From contig NZ_JACHNH010000001.1 in the NCBI RefSeq assembly GCF_014205335.1, positions 8,364,501 through 8,428,500 on the forward strand: 64,000 bases of DNA, written 5' to 3'. This DNA comes from Amorphoplanes digitatis. Its GTDB lineage: Bacteria > Actinomycetota > Actinomycetes > Mycobacteriales > Micromonosporaceae. Within the stretch, counting starts at the first letter, position 1; each line of letters begins with the position of its first letter. Positions 25,593-33,590 of the stretch are shown here, in pieces. The translations under genes were made by a program, and so were the position numbers. The notes under the pieces are model-generated. The model searched no databases, had not been told where the DNA came from, and saw nothing but the letters and a program-made list of their open reading frames with translations.

Positions 25593-26039
25593 TCAGTTGC
25601 GGGCGACCTGCCGCAGGATCTGCGCGGCCCGCTCTAGGGTGTCGCGTTCGTCCGGGGTGAGCTCGGCCAGTTGCAGCGCGAGCCACTCGTTGCGCGCCTT
25701 CTCGAACTGGGCGTAGACGACCCGGCCCTGCTCGGTCGCGGCCAGGATGACCTGGCGACGATCGGTCGGGTGGGGCGTACGCGCGACCAGTCCGAGATCC
25801 TCCAGCTTTCCAACGATCTTGGTCATCGTCGGCGGCTGGACCCGTTCGACGTCGGCCAACTCCCGGGGTGTCATCGCGCCGGCCAGTTGGAGGCTGGTCA
25901 GCGCGGAGAGCTGGCTGAACGTGAGATCGCCGACCGCACGGGCCTGCCGAAGCCGCCGATTGAGCCGGGTGATCGATTCGCGCAGCGAAATGGCCAGTTG
26001 CTCGGCTGTTACCCGCTCCGCCACCGACCGCTCCATCAC
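25593..26039 (-). CDS. MarR-family transcriptional regulator
   Basis: This 148-residue winged-helix protein has LRESITRLNRRLRQARAVGDLTFSQLSALTSLQLAGAMTPRELADVERVQPPTMTKIVGKLEDLGLVARTPHPTDRRQVILAATEQGR, where recognition helix PPTMTKIVGKLEDLGL and wing DRRQV match MarR proteins. It probably represses itself and the downstream MFS gene. TAGGCT (26047-26052) ends 7 nt before the GTG start (26037-26039); ATG 26034-26036 directly follows. There is no ribosome binding site, so the mRNA is probably leaderless, and a 26-bp inverted repeat overlaps this -10 element. Confidence 0.9.
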   Translation of the reverse strand: MMERSVAERVTAEQLAISLRESITRLNRRLRQARAVGDLTFSQLSALTSLQLAGAMTPRELADVERVQPPTMTKIVGKLEDLGLVARTPHPTDRRQVILAATEQGRVVYAQFEKARNEWLALQLAELTPDERDTLERAAQILRQVARN

Positions 26040-26044
26040 GTTAC

Positions 26045-26070
26045 TTAGCCTAGCTAATGAGCTTGGCTAA
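26045..26070. promoter_or_regulatory. MarR-type operator, inverted repeat over the promoter
   Basis: Arms TTAGCCTAGCT (26045-26055) and AGCTTGGCTAA (26060-26070) are inverted repeats matching at 10 of 11 positions around AATG. The left arm contains the -10 element of the marR-like gene, so bound repressor would block RNA polymerase. The dimensions fit MarR-family sites. Confidence 0.75.
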
Positions 26071-26141
26071 CGACATCGTCTACGCCTATGACCGTAGTCA
26101 CCGGGCACGGTAACGCACCCGGCGACCACGCTTGCACAACG

Positions 26142-27620
26142 TCAGATAAGGGACTCCAGGGGACCACGGAGGAAGTACAGGACGAAGAGCACGGCGACGC
26201 CGTACAGCAGCGGGTGCACCTCGCGCGCCTTGCCGAGGGCGAGCTTGATCACCACGTACGAGATGACGCCCGCGCCGATGCCGTTGGAGATCGAGTAGGT
26301 GAACGGCATGAACGTGATCGCCAGGAACGCCGGGATCGCGATCTCGTAGTCGGTCCAGTCGATCTGCCGGACCGCCGTCATCATCAGGAAGCCGACCACC
26401 ACCAGCGCCACCGACGCCGCCTCGAACGGCACGATCACGACCAGCGGCGCCAGGAACATCGCGAGCAGGAAGAGCACGCCGGTGACCAGGTTGGCCGCGC
26501 CGGTACGCGCGCCCTCGGCGACACCGGAGGCGCTCTCGATGTACGACGTGTTGCTCGACACGCTGGCCGCGCCGCCGGCGGCCGCGGCGATCGAGTCGAC
26601 AAGCAGGATCTCCCGGGTGCGCGGCGGCATGCCCTCCTCGTCCAGCAGGCCACCCTCCTGACCGACGGCGACCATCGTGCCCATCGTGTCGAAGAAGTCG
26701 GTGATCAGCAGCGTGAAGATGAACATGATGACGACGAGCACGCCGGCCCGGCCCCACGAGTCGAACACGTTGAAGTGGCCCAGCAGCGACAGGTCCGGCT
26801 TGTCCACGATCTTGTCCGGCAGCGCCGGCACGTTCAGCGACCAGCCGCTCGGGTTCGGCTTGCCGTCGACGAACGACGGGCCGACCTTCGCGATCGCCTC
26901 CACGATGATCGCCAGCACGGTGGTGGCCAGGATGCCGATCAGGATCGCGCCCTTGACCTTGCGCACGAACAGCACCAGCGTCAGCAGCAGGCCGACCACG
27001 AAGACCAGCGCGGGCCAGCCGGTCAGCTTGCCGCCGATGCCCAGCTCGACCGGCACGGTGGTGCCGGCGGCGTCCGGGATACGCCGCACGAAGCCCGCGT
27101 CGACCAGACCGATGATCATCAGGAACAGGCCGATGCCGACACCGATCGCCGTCTTCAGCTGCGTCGGCACGGACCGGAAGACCGCGGCGCGCAGCCCGGT
27201 CAGCACCAGGACGCCGATGATGACGCCCTCGATGACCACGAGGCCCATCGCATCGGCCCAGGTCATCTCGGGCGCGATCTCGTACGCCACCAGCGCGTTC
27301 ACGCCCAGCCCGGCCGCCAGCGCCAGCGGGAACCGGGCGACGACGCCCATCAGGATCGTCATCACGCCGGCCACCAGCGCCGTGCCGGCCGCCAGCGCCG
27401 CGATGGGCAGCTTGCCGCCGACCGCGTCGACCCCGGCACCCAGGATCAGCGGGTTGAGCACCACGATGTAGGCCATCGTGAAGAAGGTGGCGAGGCCACC
27501 CCGTACCTCTCGGCCGACGGTCGAGCCGCGGGCCGAGATCTCAAAGAATCGATCAAAAGCGTTCTTGGGGGTACGCCCGGACGAGTCAGCGCTCGCATCG
27601 GCGGCAGCAGCAGTGGACAT
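26142..27620 (-). CDS. NCS2-family purine/xanthine-uracil permease (AzgA/adenine-guanine-hypoxanthine type)
   Basis: This 492-residue membrane protein has about 13-14 hydrophobic segments. The signature region is NAFDRFFEISARGSTVGREVRGGLATFFTMAYIVVLNPLIL at the N-terminus, then ALAAGLGVNALVAY, FDTMGTMVAVGQEGGL and SSNTSYIESASGVAEGARTG, all characteristic of AzgA-like nucleobase:proton symporters. ATG at 27618-27620 is chosen because GGAAGG lies 6 nt upstream; 22 preceding in-frame codons are unsupported. It is divergent from a DUF2530 gene. I recall this DUF beside NCS2 genes in other actinobacteria. Confidence 0.88.
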   Translation of the reverse strand: MSTAAAADASADSSGRTPKNAFDRFFEISARGSTVGREVRGGLATFFTMAYIVVLNPLILGAGVDAVGGKLPIAALAAGTALVAGVMTILMGVVARFPLALAAGLGVNALVAYEIAPEMTWADAMGLVVIEGVIIGVLVLTGLRAAVFRSVPTQLKTAIGVGIGLFLMIIGLVDAGFVRRIPDAAGTTVPVELGIGGKLTGWPALVFVVGLLLTLVLFVRKVKGAILIGILATTVLAIIVEAIAKVGPSFVDGKPNPSGWSLNVPALPDKIVDKPDLSLLGHFNVFDSWGRAGVLVVIMFIFTLLITDFFDTMGTMVAVGQEGGLLDEEGMPPRTREILLVDSIAAAAGGAASVSSNTSYIESASGVAEGARTGAANLVTGVLFLLAMFLAPLVVIVPFEAASVALVVVGFLMMTAVRQIDWTDYEIAIPAFLAITFMPFTYSISNGIGAGVISYVVIKLALGKAREVHPLLYGVAVLFVLYFLRGPLESLI

Positions 27621-27753
27621 TCGCGCCCTTCCACAGGACCAACGGGGGTCGATGGGCGCATCAAAGCAGAACACTGACCTCGGCAAAAGATCAGAACTGT
27701 TACAACCGTCACGAGCTCACACTGACGATCTCCACAGACGTAGTCTGATGCTC

Positions 27754-28062
27754 GTGGCCGAGAAGTCCCCCGCCCAGCACGAGTGGCACCAGCATGGTCT
27801 CGACGCGGTGGCGGGCACGAAGCCGCGGCCCGAGCCGCTCGATCCGCCGATGGTGCCGTTCGCCCTCGCCGGCCTCGCCGGCTTCGCCGTCGCCGGGGTG
27901 ATCCTGCTGCTGCTTGACGCGCCGGAGAGCTGGCTCTGGACCTGCCTGGCCGGCCTGCTGTGCGGGATACCGGGCCTGCTCACGATGCTGCGGCACGACG
28001 CCAACCGGCGCCGCCGCCGCGCGCTGACCCACCCCGAGTTCAAGGTGAACCAGAACGCCTAG
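27754..28062 (+). CDS. DUF2530-like two-helix membrane protein
   Basis: A 102-residue protein with a polar N-terminus, two transmembrane helices (about 35-55 VPFALAGLAGFAVAGVILLLL and 60-80 SWLWTCLAGLLCGIPGLLTML) and a basic tail (RHDANRRRRRALTHPEF). Size, helix placement and the basic tail fit DUF2530. Function unknown; the divergent NCS2 permease suggests a link to nucleobase transport. TAGTCT (27741-27746) lies 7 nt before GTG 27754, which supports that start as leaderless; ATG 27748 is the alternative. Confidence 0.7.
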   Translation: MAEKSPAQHEWHQHGLDAVAGTKPRPEPLDPPMVPFALAGLAGFAVAGVILLLLDAPESWLWTCLAGLLCGIPGLLTMLRHDANRRRRRALTHPEFKVNQNA

Positions 28063-28068
28063 CCGGCG

Positions 28069-28890
28069 CTAGGAGTGACCGTAGGGCTCCGCGGGCTCGC
28101 CGGCCTCGACCGAGCCGTGCGCGCGGCTGACCGCCACCGCCTCGACCTCGCTGTCGTCGTAGATCGTCGGAAGCTCCTCGACCGGCTGCTCCGTCGCGCC
28201 GACGAGCGCCTCGGAGTGCGCGCCACAGCCGTGGTCGGCGCTGACGGCCTTGGCGTCGTCGGGGGCGTAGAGGTTGCCGCAGACGCCGAACATGGTGCGC
28301 ATCGAGCCGGCCAGCGGCAGGTAGAAGCCGCAGGTGCCGCAGCGGGCGTTGCGCGGCGCGGCCGTCGAGATCGGCGCCTCGGGGCCCGCATCGCCGTCGT
28401 ACCAGCGCTGTGCGGTCTCGGACCGGCCCTCGCGGGACAGCACCCGGGGCCGGCCGAGGCCGAGCTCCCAGGAGACGTCCTCAACGGCGGAGTCGTCGCT
28501 GAGCACGTAGCCGGGCGCCAGCCGTTCGTCGTCCGGGGCGGTCGCCATGAGGTCGCCAACGCCGAGGTCGCCGGGCTGGACCCGCTCGTTCCACGGCAGC
28601 CAGCCGGGCGCGAGCAGCGCGTCCGGCCCGGGCAGCAGCACCGTCTCGCAGATGGTGACGTGCCGGGAGCGCGGCACCCGGGTCACCGTGACCGCCCAGC
28701 GCCAGCCCTTGTAGCCGGCGAGGTGGCTCTCGAAGAAGTGGGTCACGACCCGGTCGCCCTCGGCCACGGCCTCGAGGTGCTCGCCGATGTCGGCGGGCTC
28801 CACTTCGGTGATGGCGCCTCGCGCGATCCCGACGGCATCGGCACAGACCTGGTCGAGTCGGGCGGCACGCGCTGCGGTCCTGGTCGTCAC
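28069..28890 (-). CDS. DUF3027 domain protein with a cysteine cluster
   Basis: This 273-residue protein has an N-terminal helical region (LDQVCADAVGIARGAITEVEPADIGEHLEAVAEGDRVVTHFFESHLAGYKGWRWAVTVTRVPRS) typical of DUF3027, and a C-terminal metal-ligand-like cluster: RCGTCGFYLPLAGSMRTMFGVCGN and DHGCGAHS. The four-cysteine spacing suggests zinc or an iron-sulfur centre. Biochemical function is unknown. The start is uncertain: GTG 28890 follows a GACAAT hexamer by 6 nt, while a GTG six codons upstream (28908) is also open. Convergent with DUF2530, stops 6 bp apart. Confidence 0.75.
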   Translation of the reverse strand: MTTRTAARAARLDQVCADAVGIARGAITEVEPADIGEHLEAVAEGDRVVTHFFESHLAGYKGWRWAVTVTRVPRSRHVTICETVLLPGPDALLAPGWLPWNERVQPGDLGVGDLMATAPDDERLAPGYVLSDDSAVEDVSWELGLGRPRVLSREGRSETAQRWYDGDAGPEAPISTAAPRNARCGTCGFYLPLAGSMRTMFGVCGNLYAPDDAKAVSADHGCGAHSEALVGATEQPVEELPTIYDDSEVEAVAVSRAHGSVEAGEPAEPYGHS

Positions 28891-28991
28891 GCCGCCATTG
28901 TCCCTCACGCGTGTACGGGCGGCGCAGCGACTCCCCCAGATCTCCGCCCCGGGAGGGGACGGAAGTCGCCTCGATGAGACAGGATGGGGCG

Positions 28992-30698
28992 ATGCCGCTG
29001 CTTCCTACCGTCGGACGTGCCGTTGGCACCGGCGTCAAGGCGCTCCGGGTGCTCGTGCGAGGTTCCCTGCGCGGCAGCGCCTGGGCGACCCGCCGGGTCG
29101 GCGACGCCCGGGCCCGCGGCGCGGCCAACGAGATCGGCATGGTCCGGCTCTTCGACCTGCATGCGCTCTCCTGCGCCGGCGACACGCTCCTCGCGATCGG
29201 CCTGGCCGGCACGATCTTCTTCGACGTGCCGCTCGGCGAGGCGCGGAGCAAAGTCGCGCTCTACCTGTTGATCACCATGGTGCCGTTCGCCCTGCTCGCA
29301 CCCGTGGCAGGGCCGCTGCTCGACCACTTCCGCCACGGCCGGCGGTACGCGCTCGCGGCGACAATGCTTGGCCGGGCCTTCCTCGCGTACGTGATCGCGG
29401 ACAACCTGCTGGGCTGGGGCCTCTACCCGGCGGCGTTCGGCGTCCTTGCGCTCTCCCGGGCGTACGGCGTTGCCCGCTCGGCGGCGGTGCCCCGGCTGCT
29501 GCCCGAGGGCGTCGGACTGTCCCAGGTCGGCGCCCGCGCCAGCGTCTACGGCACGTTCGCGGGCGCAGTCGTCGCGCCGATCGGGCTGGCCGCGTTCTGG
29601 TTCGGTTCGCAGTGGCCGTTGCGGGTCGCGTCGTTGATCTTCCTGGTCGGCATGGTGATCTCGCTACGGCTGCCGCCCCGGGCCGACTCCGACCCGCCGG
29701 AGGCGGTGCCCCGGCCGTTCCGCACGATGCTGCGCCTGCGCCGCGGCAACGACCGCCCGCTCTCCGGCCGGCTGGTGATCGCCACGCTGGTCGGCAGCGC
29801 CAGCTTCCGCTGCCTGTACGGCTTCCTGCTGCTCTACTTCGCGTTCGCGGTCAAGGCGGGCTCGCTCGACACCACGTTCTTCGGCCGCGACGTCGGCGGC
29901 CAGGGCGCGGTGGCGCTGATCGGCGGCGCGCTGGCGGTCGGCACGTTCCTGGCGACCGCGGTCGGCACCCGGCTGCGCATCCACCGCCCGCTGGCGCTGC
30001 AGTCCAGCGGGCTGACCATCACCGCCGGCGTCGCCGTCCTTGCCGCGATCTTCTTCACCCTGCCGATGGTGGCGCTGCTGTCGCTGGTGACCGCGATCTT
30101 CAGCGGCATCTCGAAGCTCGCGATCGACGCCAGCATCCAGGAGCGGGTGCCGGAACGCCTACGGGCCAGCGCGTTCGCGCACTCCGAGACCGTCCTGATG
30201 CTCGCCTGGGTGGTCGGCGGCGCGGTCGGCATCATCCCGCTCGACGGCCGCCTGGGCGTCTCGATCGCCGCCGCCTTCGCGGTGGCCGCGGCGGTGCGCG
30301 GCACGCTCGTGGCGGGCCGCCTGCACGCCGAACGCCTGCACGGCCGTCCGGACGCGACAATCGACGAACCCGCACCCGACGACGGACCGGAGTCCGGCGC
30401 CGAGGCGGTCCCGACGTCTCCGGCGCCGGCCGGCGCGACCCAAGCTCCCCGGGCGCCGCGGCCGAGGTCGACAGCACCGCCCGAGCCCGCCGCCGAGGCC
30501 GAGGCCACGACGCCGAAGCGCCGTCTCTTCTCCCGGTCCGGCGCGGGCAGGCGGACGGCGGCACCGCCGGCGGCGCCCGAACCGGCACCCGCCGCGGAAC
30601 CCGCGTCCCCTGCGGACGACCCGGCCCCGCCGGGATTCCACATCTACCGGCCTTCGTCGGCGGCCAACGGCTCCGGCCGCGACGAGGCCAACCCGTGA
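28992..30698 (+). CDS. MFS transporter with a long disordered C-terminal tail, coupled to mqnB
   Basis: This 568-residue protein has a soluble N-terminus (1-50), about 11-12 transmembrane helices to residue 430 (LHALSCAGDTLLAIGLAGTIFF, LLITMVPFALLAPVAGPLLDHFRHGRRYAL as a motif-A-like loop, ERVPERLRASAFAHSETVLMLAWVVGG), and a 140-residue Pro/Ala/Glu-rich tail ending in PGFHIYRPSS. AGGA 7 nt upstream selects ATG 28992; ATG 28974 is also in frame. Its TGA stop overlaps the mqnB GTG start (GTGA), so the two are translationally coupled. The cargo is unknown. Confidence 0.78.
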   Translation: MPLLPTVGRAVGTGVKALRVLVRGSLRGSAWATRRVGDARARGAANEIGMVRLFDLHALSCAGDTLLAIGLAGTIFFDVPLGEARSKVALYLLITMVPFALLAPVAGPLLDHFRHGRRYALAATMLGRAFLAYVIADNLLGWGLYPAAFGVLALSRAYGVARSAAVPRLLPEGVGLSQVGARASVYGTFAGAVVAPIGLAAFWFGSQWPLRVASLIFLVGMVISLRLPPRADSDPPEAVPRPFRTMLRLRRGNDRPLSGRLVIATLVGSASFRCLYGFLLLYFAFAVKAGSLDTTFFGRDVGGQGAVALIGGALAVGTFLATAVGTRLRIHRPLALQSSGLTITAGVAVLAAIFFTLPMVALLSLVTAIFSGISKLAIDASIQERVPERLRASAFAHSETVLMLAWVVGGAVGIIPLDGRLGVSIAAAFAVAAAVRGTLVAGRLHAERLHGRPDATIDEPAPDDGPESGAEAVPTSPAPAGATQAPRAPRPRSTAPPEPAAEAEATTPKRRLFSRSGAGRRTAAPPAAPEPAPAAEPASPADDPAPPGFHIYRPSSAANGSGRDEANP

Positions 30699-31342
30699 CG
30701 CCGGCGCACTCCCGCCTGCTGATCGTCACCGCCGTCGCCGCCGAGGCCGATGCCGTGCGCGCCGGCGTCGACCCGGCCGCCGTCGAGGTGGCGGCCGTCG
30801 GCGTCGGCCCGGCCGCGGCCGCCGCCGGCACGGCACGGCTCCTGGCGCTCGCCGAGGCCGCCGGGCGTCCGTACCGGGGCGTCGTCAGCGCCGGCATAGC
30901 CGGCGGTTTCCCGGGCCGCGCGCCGGTCGGCGCGACCGTCCTGGCCGCCCGCACGATCGCCGCCGACCTGGGCGCGGAGTCCCCGGACGGCTTCATCGGT
31001 GTGGCCGAGCTCGGCTTCGGCACCAGCGTCCTGCACGCCGACCCGGACCTGTTCGAGGCCCTGTCGCGGGCACTCCCCGACGCGATCGCCGGCGACATCC
31101 TCACGCTCGCCACGGTCACCGGAACGGCCGGCACCGCGGCGGCCCTCCAGGCCCGGCACCCGGCGGCCGTCGCCGAGGCGATGGAGGGCTACGGCGTGGC
31201 CAGCGCCGCGCAGACCGCCGCGGTCCCCTTCGCCGAGCTGCGCACCATCTCCAACCCGATCGGACCGCGCGACCGGGCCGCCTGGCGCCTGGGCGAGGCG
31301 TTCGCCGCGCTCACCGCGGCGGCCCGGGCTGCCTGTGGATAA
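30695..31342 (+). CDS. mqnB: Futalosine hydrolase
   Basis: This 215-residue nucleosidase of the PNP/UDP phosphorylase superfamily removes the base from futalosine in the futalosine route to menaquinone. Seen here: LLIVTAVAAEADAVRAG, VVSAGIAGGFPG (phosphate-site-like loop), SVLHADPDLF, VAEAMEGYGVASAA with the catalytic-region glutamate, and ELRTISNPIGPRDRAAWRLGEA, which is specific to MqnB-type proteins. The GTG start overlaps the upstream MFS stop. The neighbouring mqnD gene confirms the pathway. Confidence 0.9.
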   Translation: MTPAHSRLLIVTAVAAEADAVRAGVDPAAVEVAAVGVGPAAAAAGTARLLALAEAAGRPYRGVVSAGIAGGFPGRAPVGATVLAARTIAADLGAESPDGFIGVAELGFGTSVLHADPDLFEALSRALPDAIAGDILTLATVTGTAGTAAALQARHPAAVAEAMEGYGVASAAQTAAVPFAELRTISNPIGPRDRAAWRLGEAFAALTAAARAACG

Positions 31343-31436
31343 CTCTGTGGACGACCACTGTGGGCCGGGCCAGGTGTGGCGATGCAGACACGGTTCGTTG
31401 CGGGTGTCGCGGCGCTAGCGTCGTTACCGTGAGGGC

Positions 31437-32264
31437 GTGGCGCTTTCTCTGGCGGTTTCGCCCTGCCCCAACGACACCTTCGTCTTCCACGCCCTCGTGC
31501 ACGGTCTCGTCCCCGGCGCCGAGCCGGTGCGGCTGACGTTCGCGGACGTCGACGTGACGAACACCGCGGCCGTTGGCGGCGAGTTCGACCTGGTCAAGGT
31601 CAGCTATGCCGCCCTGCCCTGGCTCCTCGACGACTACGACCTGCTGCCCTGCGGCGGCGCGCTGGGCCGCGGCTGCGGCCCGCTGGTGCTGGCCCGCGGC
31701 GACGGCCGGGTGGCGGGCGGCGACCTGACCGGCGCGACCGTCGCCGTTCCCGGCGACCGCACCACGGCCTACCTGCTGTTCCGCCTCTGGTCGGCAAAGA
31801 ATCCGCCGGCCCGCATCGAGGTCGTGCCGTTCCACCAGATCATGCCGGGGGTCGCCGACGGCCGTTACGACGCCGGCCTGGTCATCCACGAGGCCCGCTT
31901 CACCTACCCGCGTTACGGCCTGGCCGCGCTCGTCGACCTCGGCGAGTGGTGGGAGGGCGACACCGGCCTGCCGATCCCGCTGGGCGCGATCCTGGCCCGC
32001 AAGGGCGCGGTCGACCCGGCCGAGGCGGCCGAGTGGATCCGCAAGTCGGTGAGCATGGCGTGGGCCAATCCCGCCGCGAGCCGCGACTTCGTGCTGGCCA
32101 ACGCCCAGGAGATGGAGCCCGACGTGGTCGATCGGCACATCGGGCTCTACGTCAACGAGTTCACCCTCGAGCTCGGCGCGGAAGGATACGCCGCCGCCGA
32201 CGCCCTGCTCGGACGCGCGGCGGCGGCGGGAATCACACCTGCGATCAAGCCGCTCTCGGCCTAG
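31437..32264 (+). CDS. mqnD: 1,4-dihydroxy-6-naphthoate synthase
   Basis: This 275-residue enzyme converts cyclic de-hypoxanthine futalosine to 1,4-dihydroxy-6-naphthoate. The family signature SLAVSPCPNDTFVFHALVHG is at the N-terminus, followed by DVDVTNTAAVGGEFDLVKVSYAAL, GCGPLVLAR, GDRTTAYLLFRL and AGLVIHEARFTY with the catalytic histidine. It follows mqnB by 94 bp; a TAGCGT hexamer (31416-31421) allows a separate promoter. The stop overlaps the stop of the convergent cold-shock gene at CTAG (32261-32264). Confidence 0.94.
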   Translation: MALSLAVSPCPNDTFVFHALVHGLVPGAEPVRLTFADVDVTNTAAVGGEFDLVKVSYAALPWLLDDYDLLPCGGALGRGCGPLVLARGDGRVAGGDLTGATVAVPGDRTTAYLLFRLWSAKNPPARIEVVPFHQIMPGVADGRYDAGLVIHEARFTYPRYGLAALVDLGEWWEGDTGLPIPLGAILARKGAVDPAEAAEWIRKSVSMAWANPAASRDFVLANAQEMEPDVVDRHIGLYVNEFTLELGAEGYAAADALLGRAAAAGITPAIKPLSA

Positions 32265-32647
32265 ACCTCGAGCTCGCGGGCGACCGCGTGCACCAGCTGC
32301 GCGATCTTCTGTGCCGTGCGCTTATCGGGGTAGCGACCGCGGCGCAGGTCCGGCTGGATCTTCGCCTCGATCACCTTGATCATGTCTTCCACCATGCCGT
32401 GCAGCTCATCGGCTGGGCGCCGGCGCAGCTCGACCATGGACGGCGGGGCGTCGAGGACCTTCACGCCCATCGCCTGCGCGCCCTTGCGGCTGTCGACCAC
32501 ACCGAACTCCAGCCGCTGACCGGCCTTCAGGTCGGCGGTCCCGGTGGGCAGAGCGCCCTTGGGCAGGAACACGTCCCCACCCTCGTCACTGGTGACGAAC
32601 CCGAAACCCTTCGCCGCGTCGTACCACTTCACTCGACCCGTGGGCAC
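32261..32647 (-). CDS. Cold-shock-domain protein with C-terminal helical extension
   Basis: A 128-residue protein. Residues 1-65 form a cold-shock domain with the RNP1 motif KGFGFVTSDEG and RNP2-like DVFLPKGAL, so it binds single-stranded nucleic acid. The last 60 residues (VEDMIKVIEAKIQPDLRRGRYPDKRTAQKIAQLVHAVARELEV) form helices absent from the 67-residue CspA type. GAGG 6 nt upstream selects GTG 32647. Such extended CSD proteins beside DUF3027 or mqn genes recur in actinobacteria as far as I recall. It overlaps the mqnD stop. Confidence 0.88.
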   Translation of the reverse strand: MPTGRVKWYDAAKGFGFVTSDEGGDVFLPKGALPTGTADLKAGQRLEFGVVDSRKGAQAMGVKVLDAPPSMVELRRRPADELHGMVEDMIKVIEAKIQPDLRRGRYPDKRTAQKIAQLVHAVARELEV

Positions 32648-32693
32648 CGCTGACCTCAACTTCACTCATTGGACTCAATTGCTCACGGCAAGG

Positions 32694-33320
32694 TTATCCA
32701 GCGGCCGTGCCACACCCAACCGCAATCTTTCGCAACAGCGCCGGAAATGCCGTCAAGTCGGACATCAAGTGCGAGGCGCCGGCCCTACGCAGCTCGTCCT
32801 CGTCACACGGTCCGGTGGTGACCCCGATGCCCGGGACGCCGGCCGTGCACGCCGCGACCATGTCGGCGACGTGGTCGCCCACGTACCACCGGACGCCGTG
32901 CTCGGTCAGCGCCGCTGCCTTGCCCTCCGCGAAAAGGTCACCAACGACCTCGTCGGCGACCATGCCGAGGTGCTCGAGGTGCAGTGTTGCCAGCCGGCCC
33001 AGCTTGGAGGTCACCACCACCACCCGCATGCCCAACTCGCGGACCGCCGCCAGCGCCTCGACCGCCCCGGGTGTCGGGGCGGCCGGCGCGATCGCGTGGT
33101 CCGGGTACAGCGCCCGGTAGGTGGTGACCGCCTCCTCGACCTCGTCGGGCGGGAACCACTCGCTCAGCTCCGTACGCAATGGCGGGCCAAGTCGGGTGAC
33201 CGCCAGGTCCGCGTCGACCCACACCCCGGTCTTCTCCGTCAGCGCCCGGTAGGCCTGGCGAATGCCCGGGCGGGAGTCGATCAGGGTCATGTCCAGGTCG
33301 AAACCGACCGCCGGGGTCAC
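32694..33320 (-). CDS. HAD-family hydrolase (phosphatase)
   Basis: A 208-residue HAD phosphatase of the Gph/PGMB-like subgroup. Motif I is VGFDLDMTLIDSRPG (nucleophile Asp, residues about 5-12), motif II VVVVTSKLGR, motif III lysine near EGKAAAL, and motif IV YVGDHVADMVAA with metal-binding Asp. DMTLIDSRPGIRQAYRAL and PTPGAVEALAAVRELG point to a phosphoglycolate-phosphatase-like fold, but the substrate is open. GTG 33320 overlaps the stop of the upstream small gene (GTGA), and that junction decides the start. Confidence 0.85.
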   Translation of the reverse strand: MTPAVGFDLDMTLIDSRPGIRQAYRALTEKTGVWVDADLAVTRLGPPLRTELSEWFPPDEVEEAVTTYRALYPDHAIAPAAPTPGAVEALAAVRELGMRVVVVTSKLGRLATLHLEHLGMVADEVVGDLFAEGKAAALTEHGVRWYVGDHVADMVAACTAGVPGIGVTTGPCDEDELRRAGASHLMSDLTAFPALLRKIAVGCGTAAG

Positions 33321-33505
33321 AGCGAGATGGTCGGCTGGTACGTCAGGCGCTCCACCGGCAGCGGAAAGGTCTGGTCGTCGCCGAACGGCGACGGGGCGGC
33401 CGCACGGTCGGAGATGATCTCGGAGACGGCCAGGTGGCCGTCCTTCACCGTGACCGCACCCTTGTGAGCCGTCGCACCCCGGGCCTTCTCGTGTGAACGC
33501 GCCAC
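33317..33505 (-). CDS. Small conserved-looking protein, coupled to the HAD gene
   Basis: This 62-residue protein has a basic N-terminus (ARSHEKARGATAHKGAVTVKDGHLAVSEIISDRAAA) and a hydrophobic-aromatic end (FPLPVERLTYQPTISL). I do not recognise a family. The support is positional: GGGGAG lies 6 nt upstream of the GTG start, and its TGA stop overlaps the GTG start of the HAD phosphatase in a GTGA junction, a common mark of a real coupled pair. No membrane segment. It may be a regulator or partner of the phosphatase. Confidence 0.65.
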   Translation of the reverse strand: MARSHEKARGATAHKGAVTVKDGHLAVSEIISDRAAAPSPFGDDQTFPLPVERLTYQPTISL

Positions 33506-33590
33506 AGGTATCTCCCCTCAAGATCTTTGATGGATCCGGCCACGCCCCGGACCCCGCACCATGGTCCCATGACGGCTAGCGTTGGTAACG

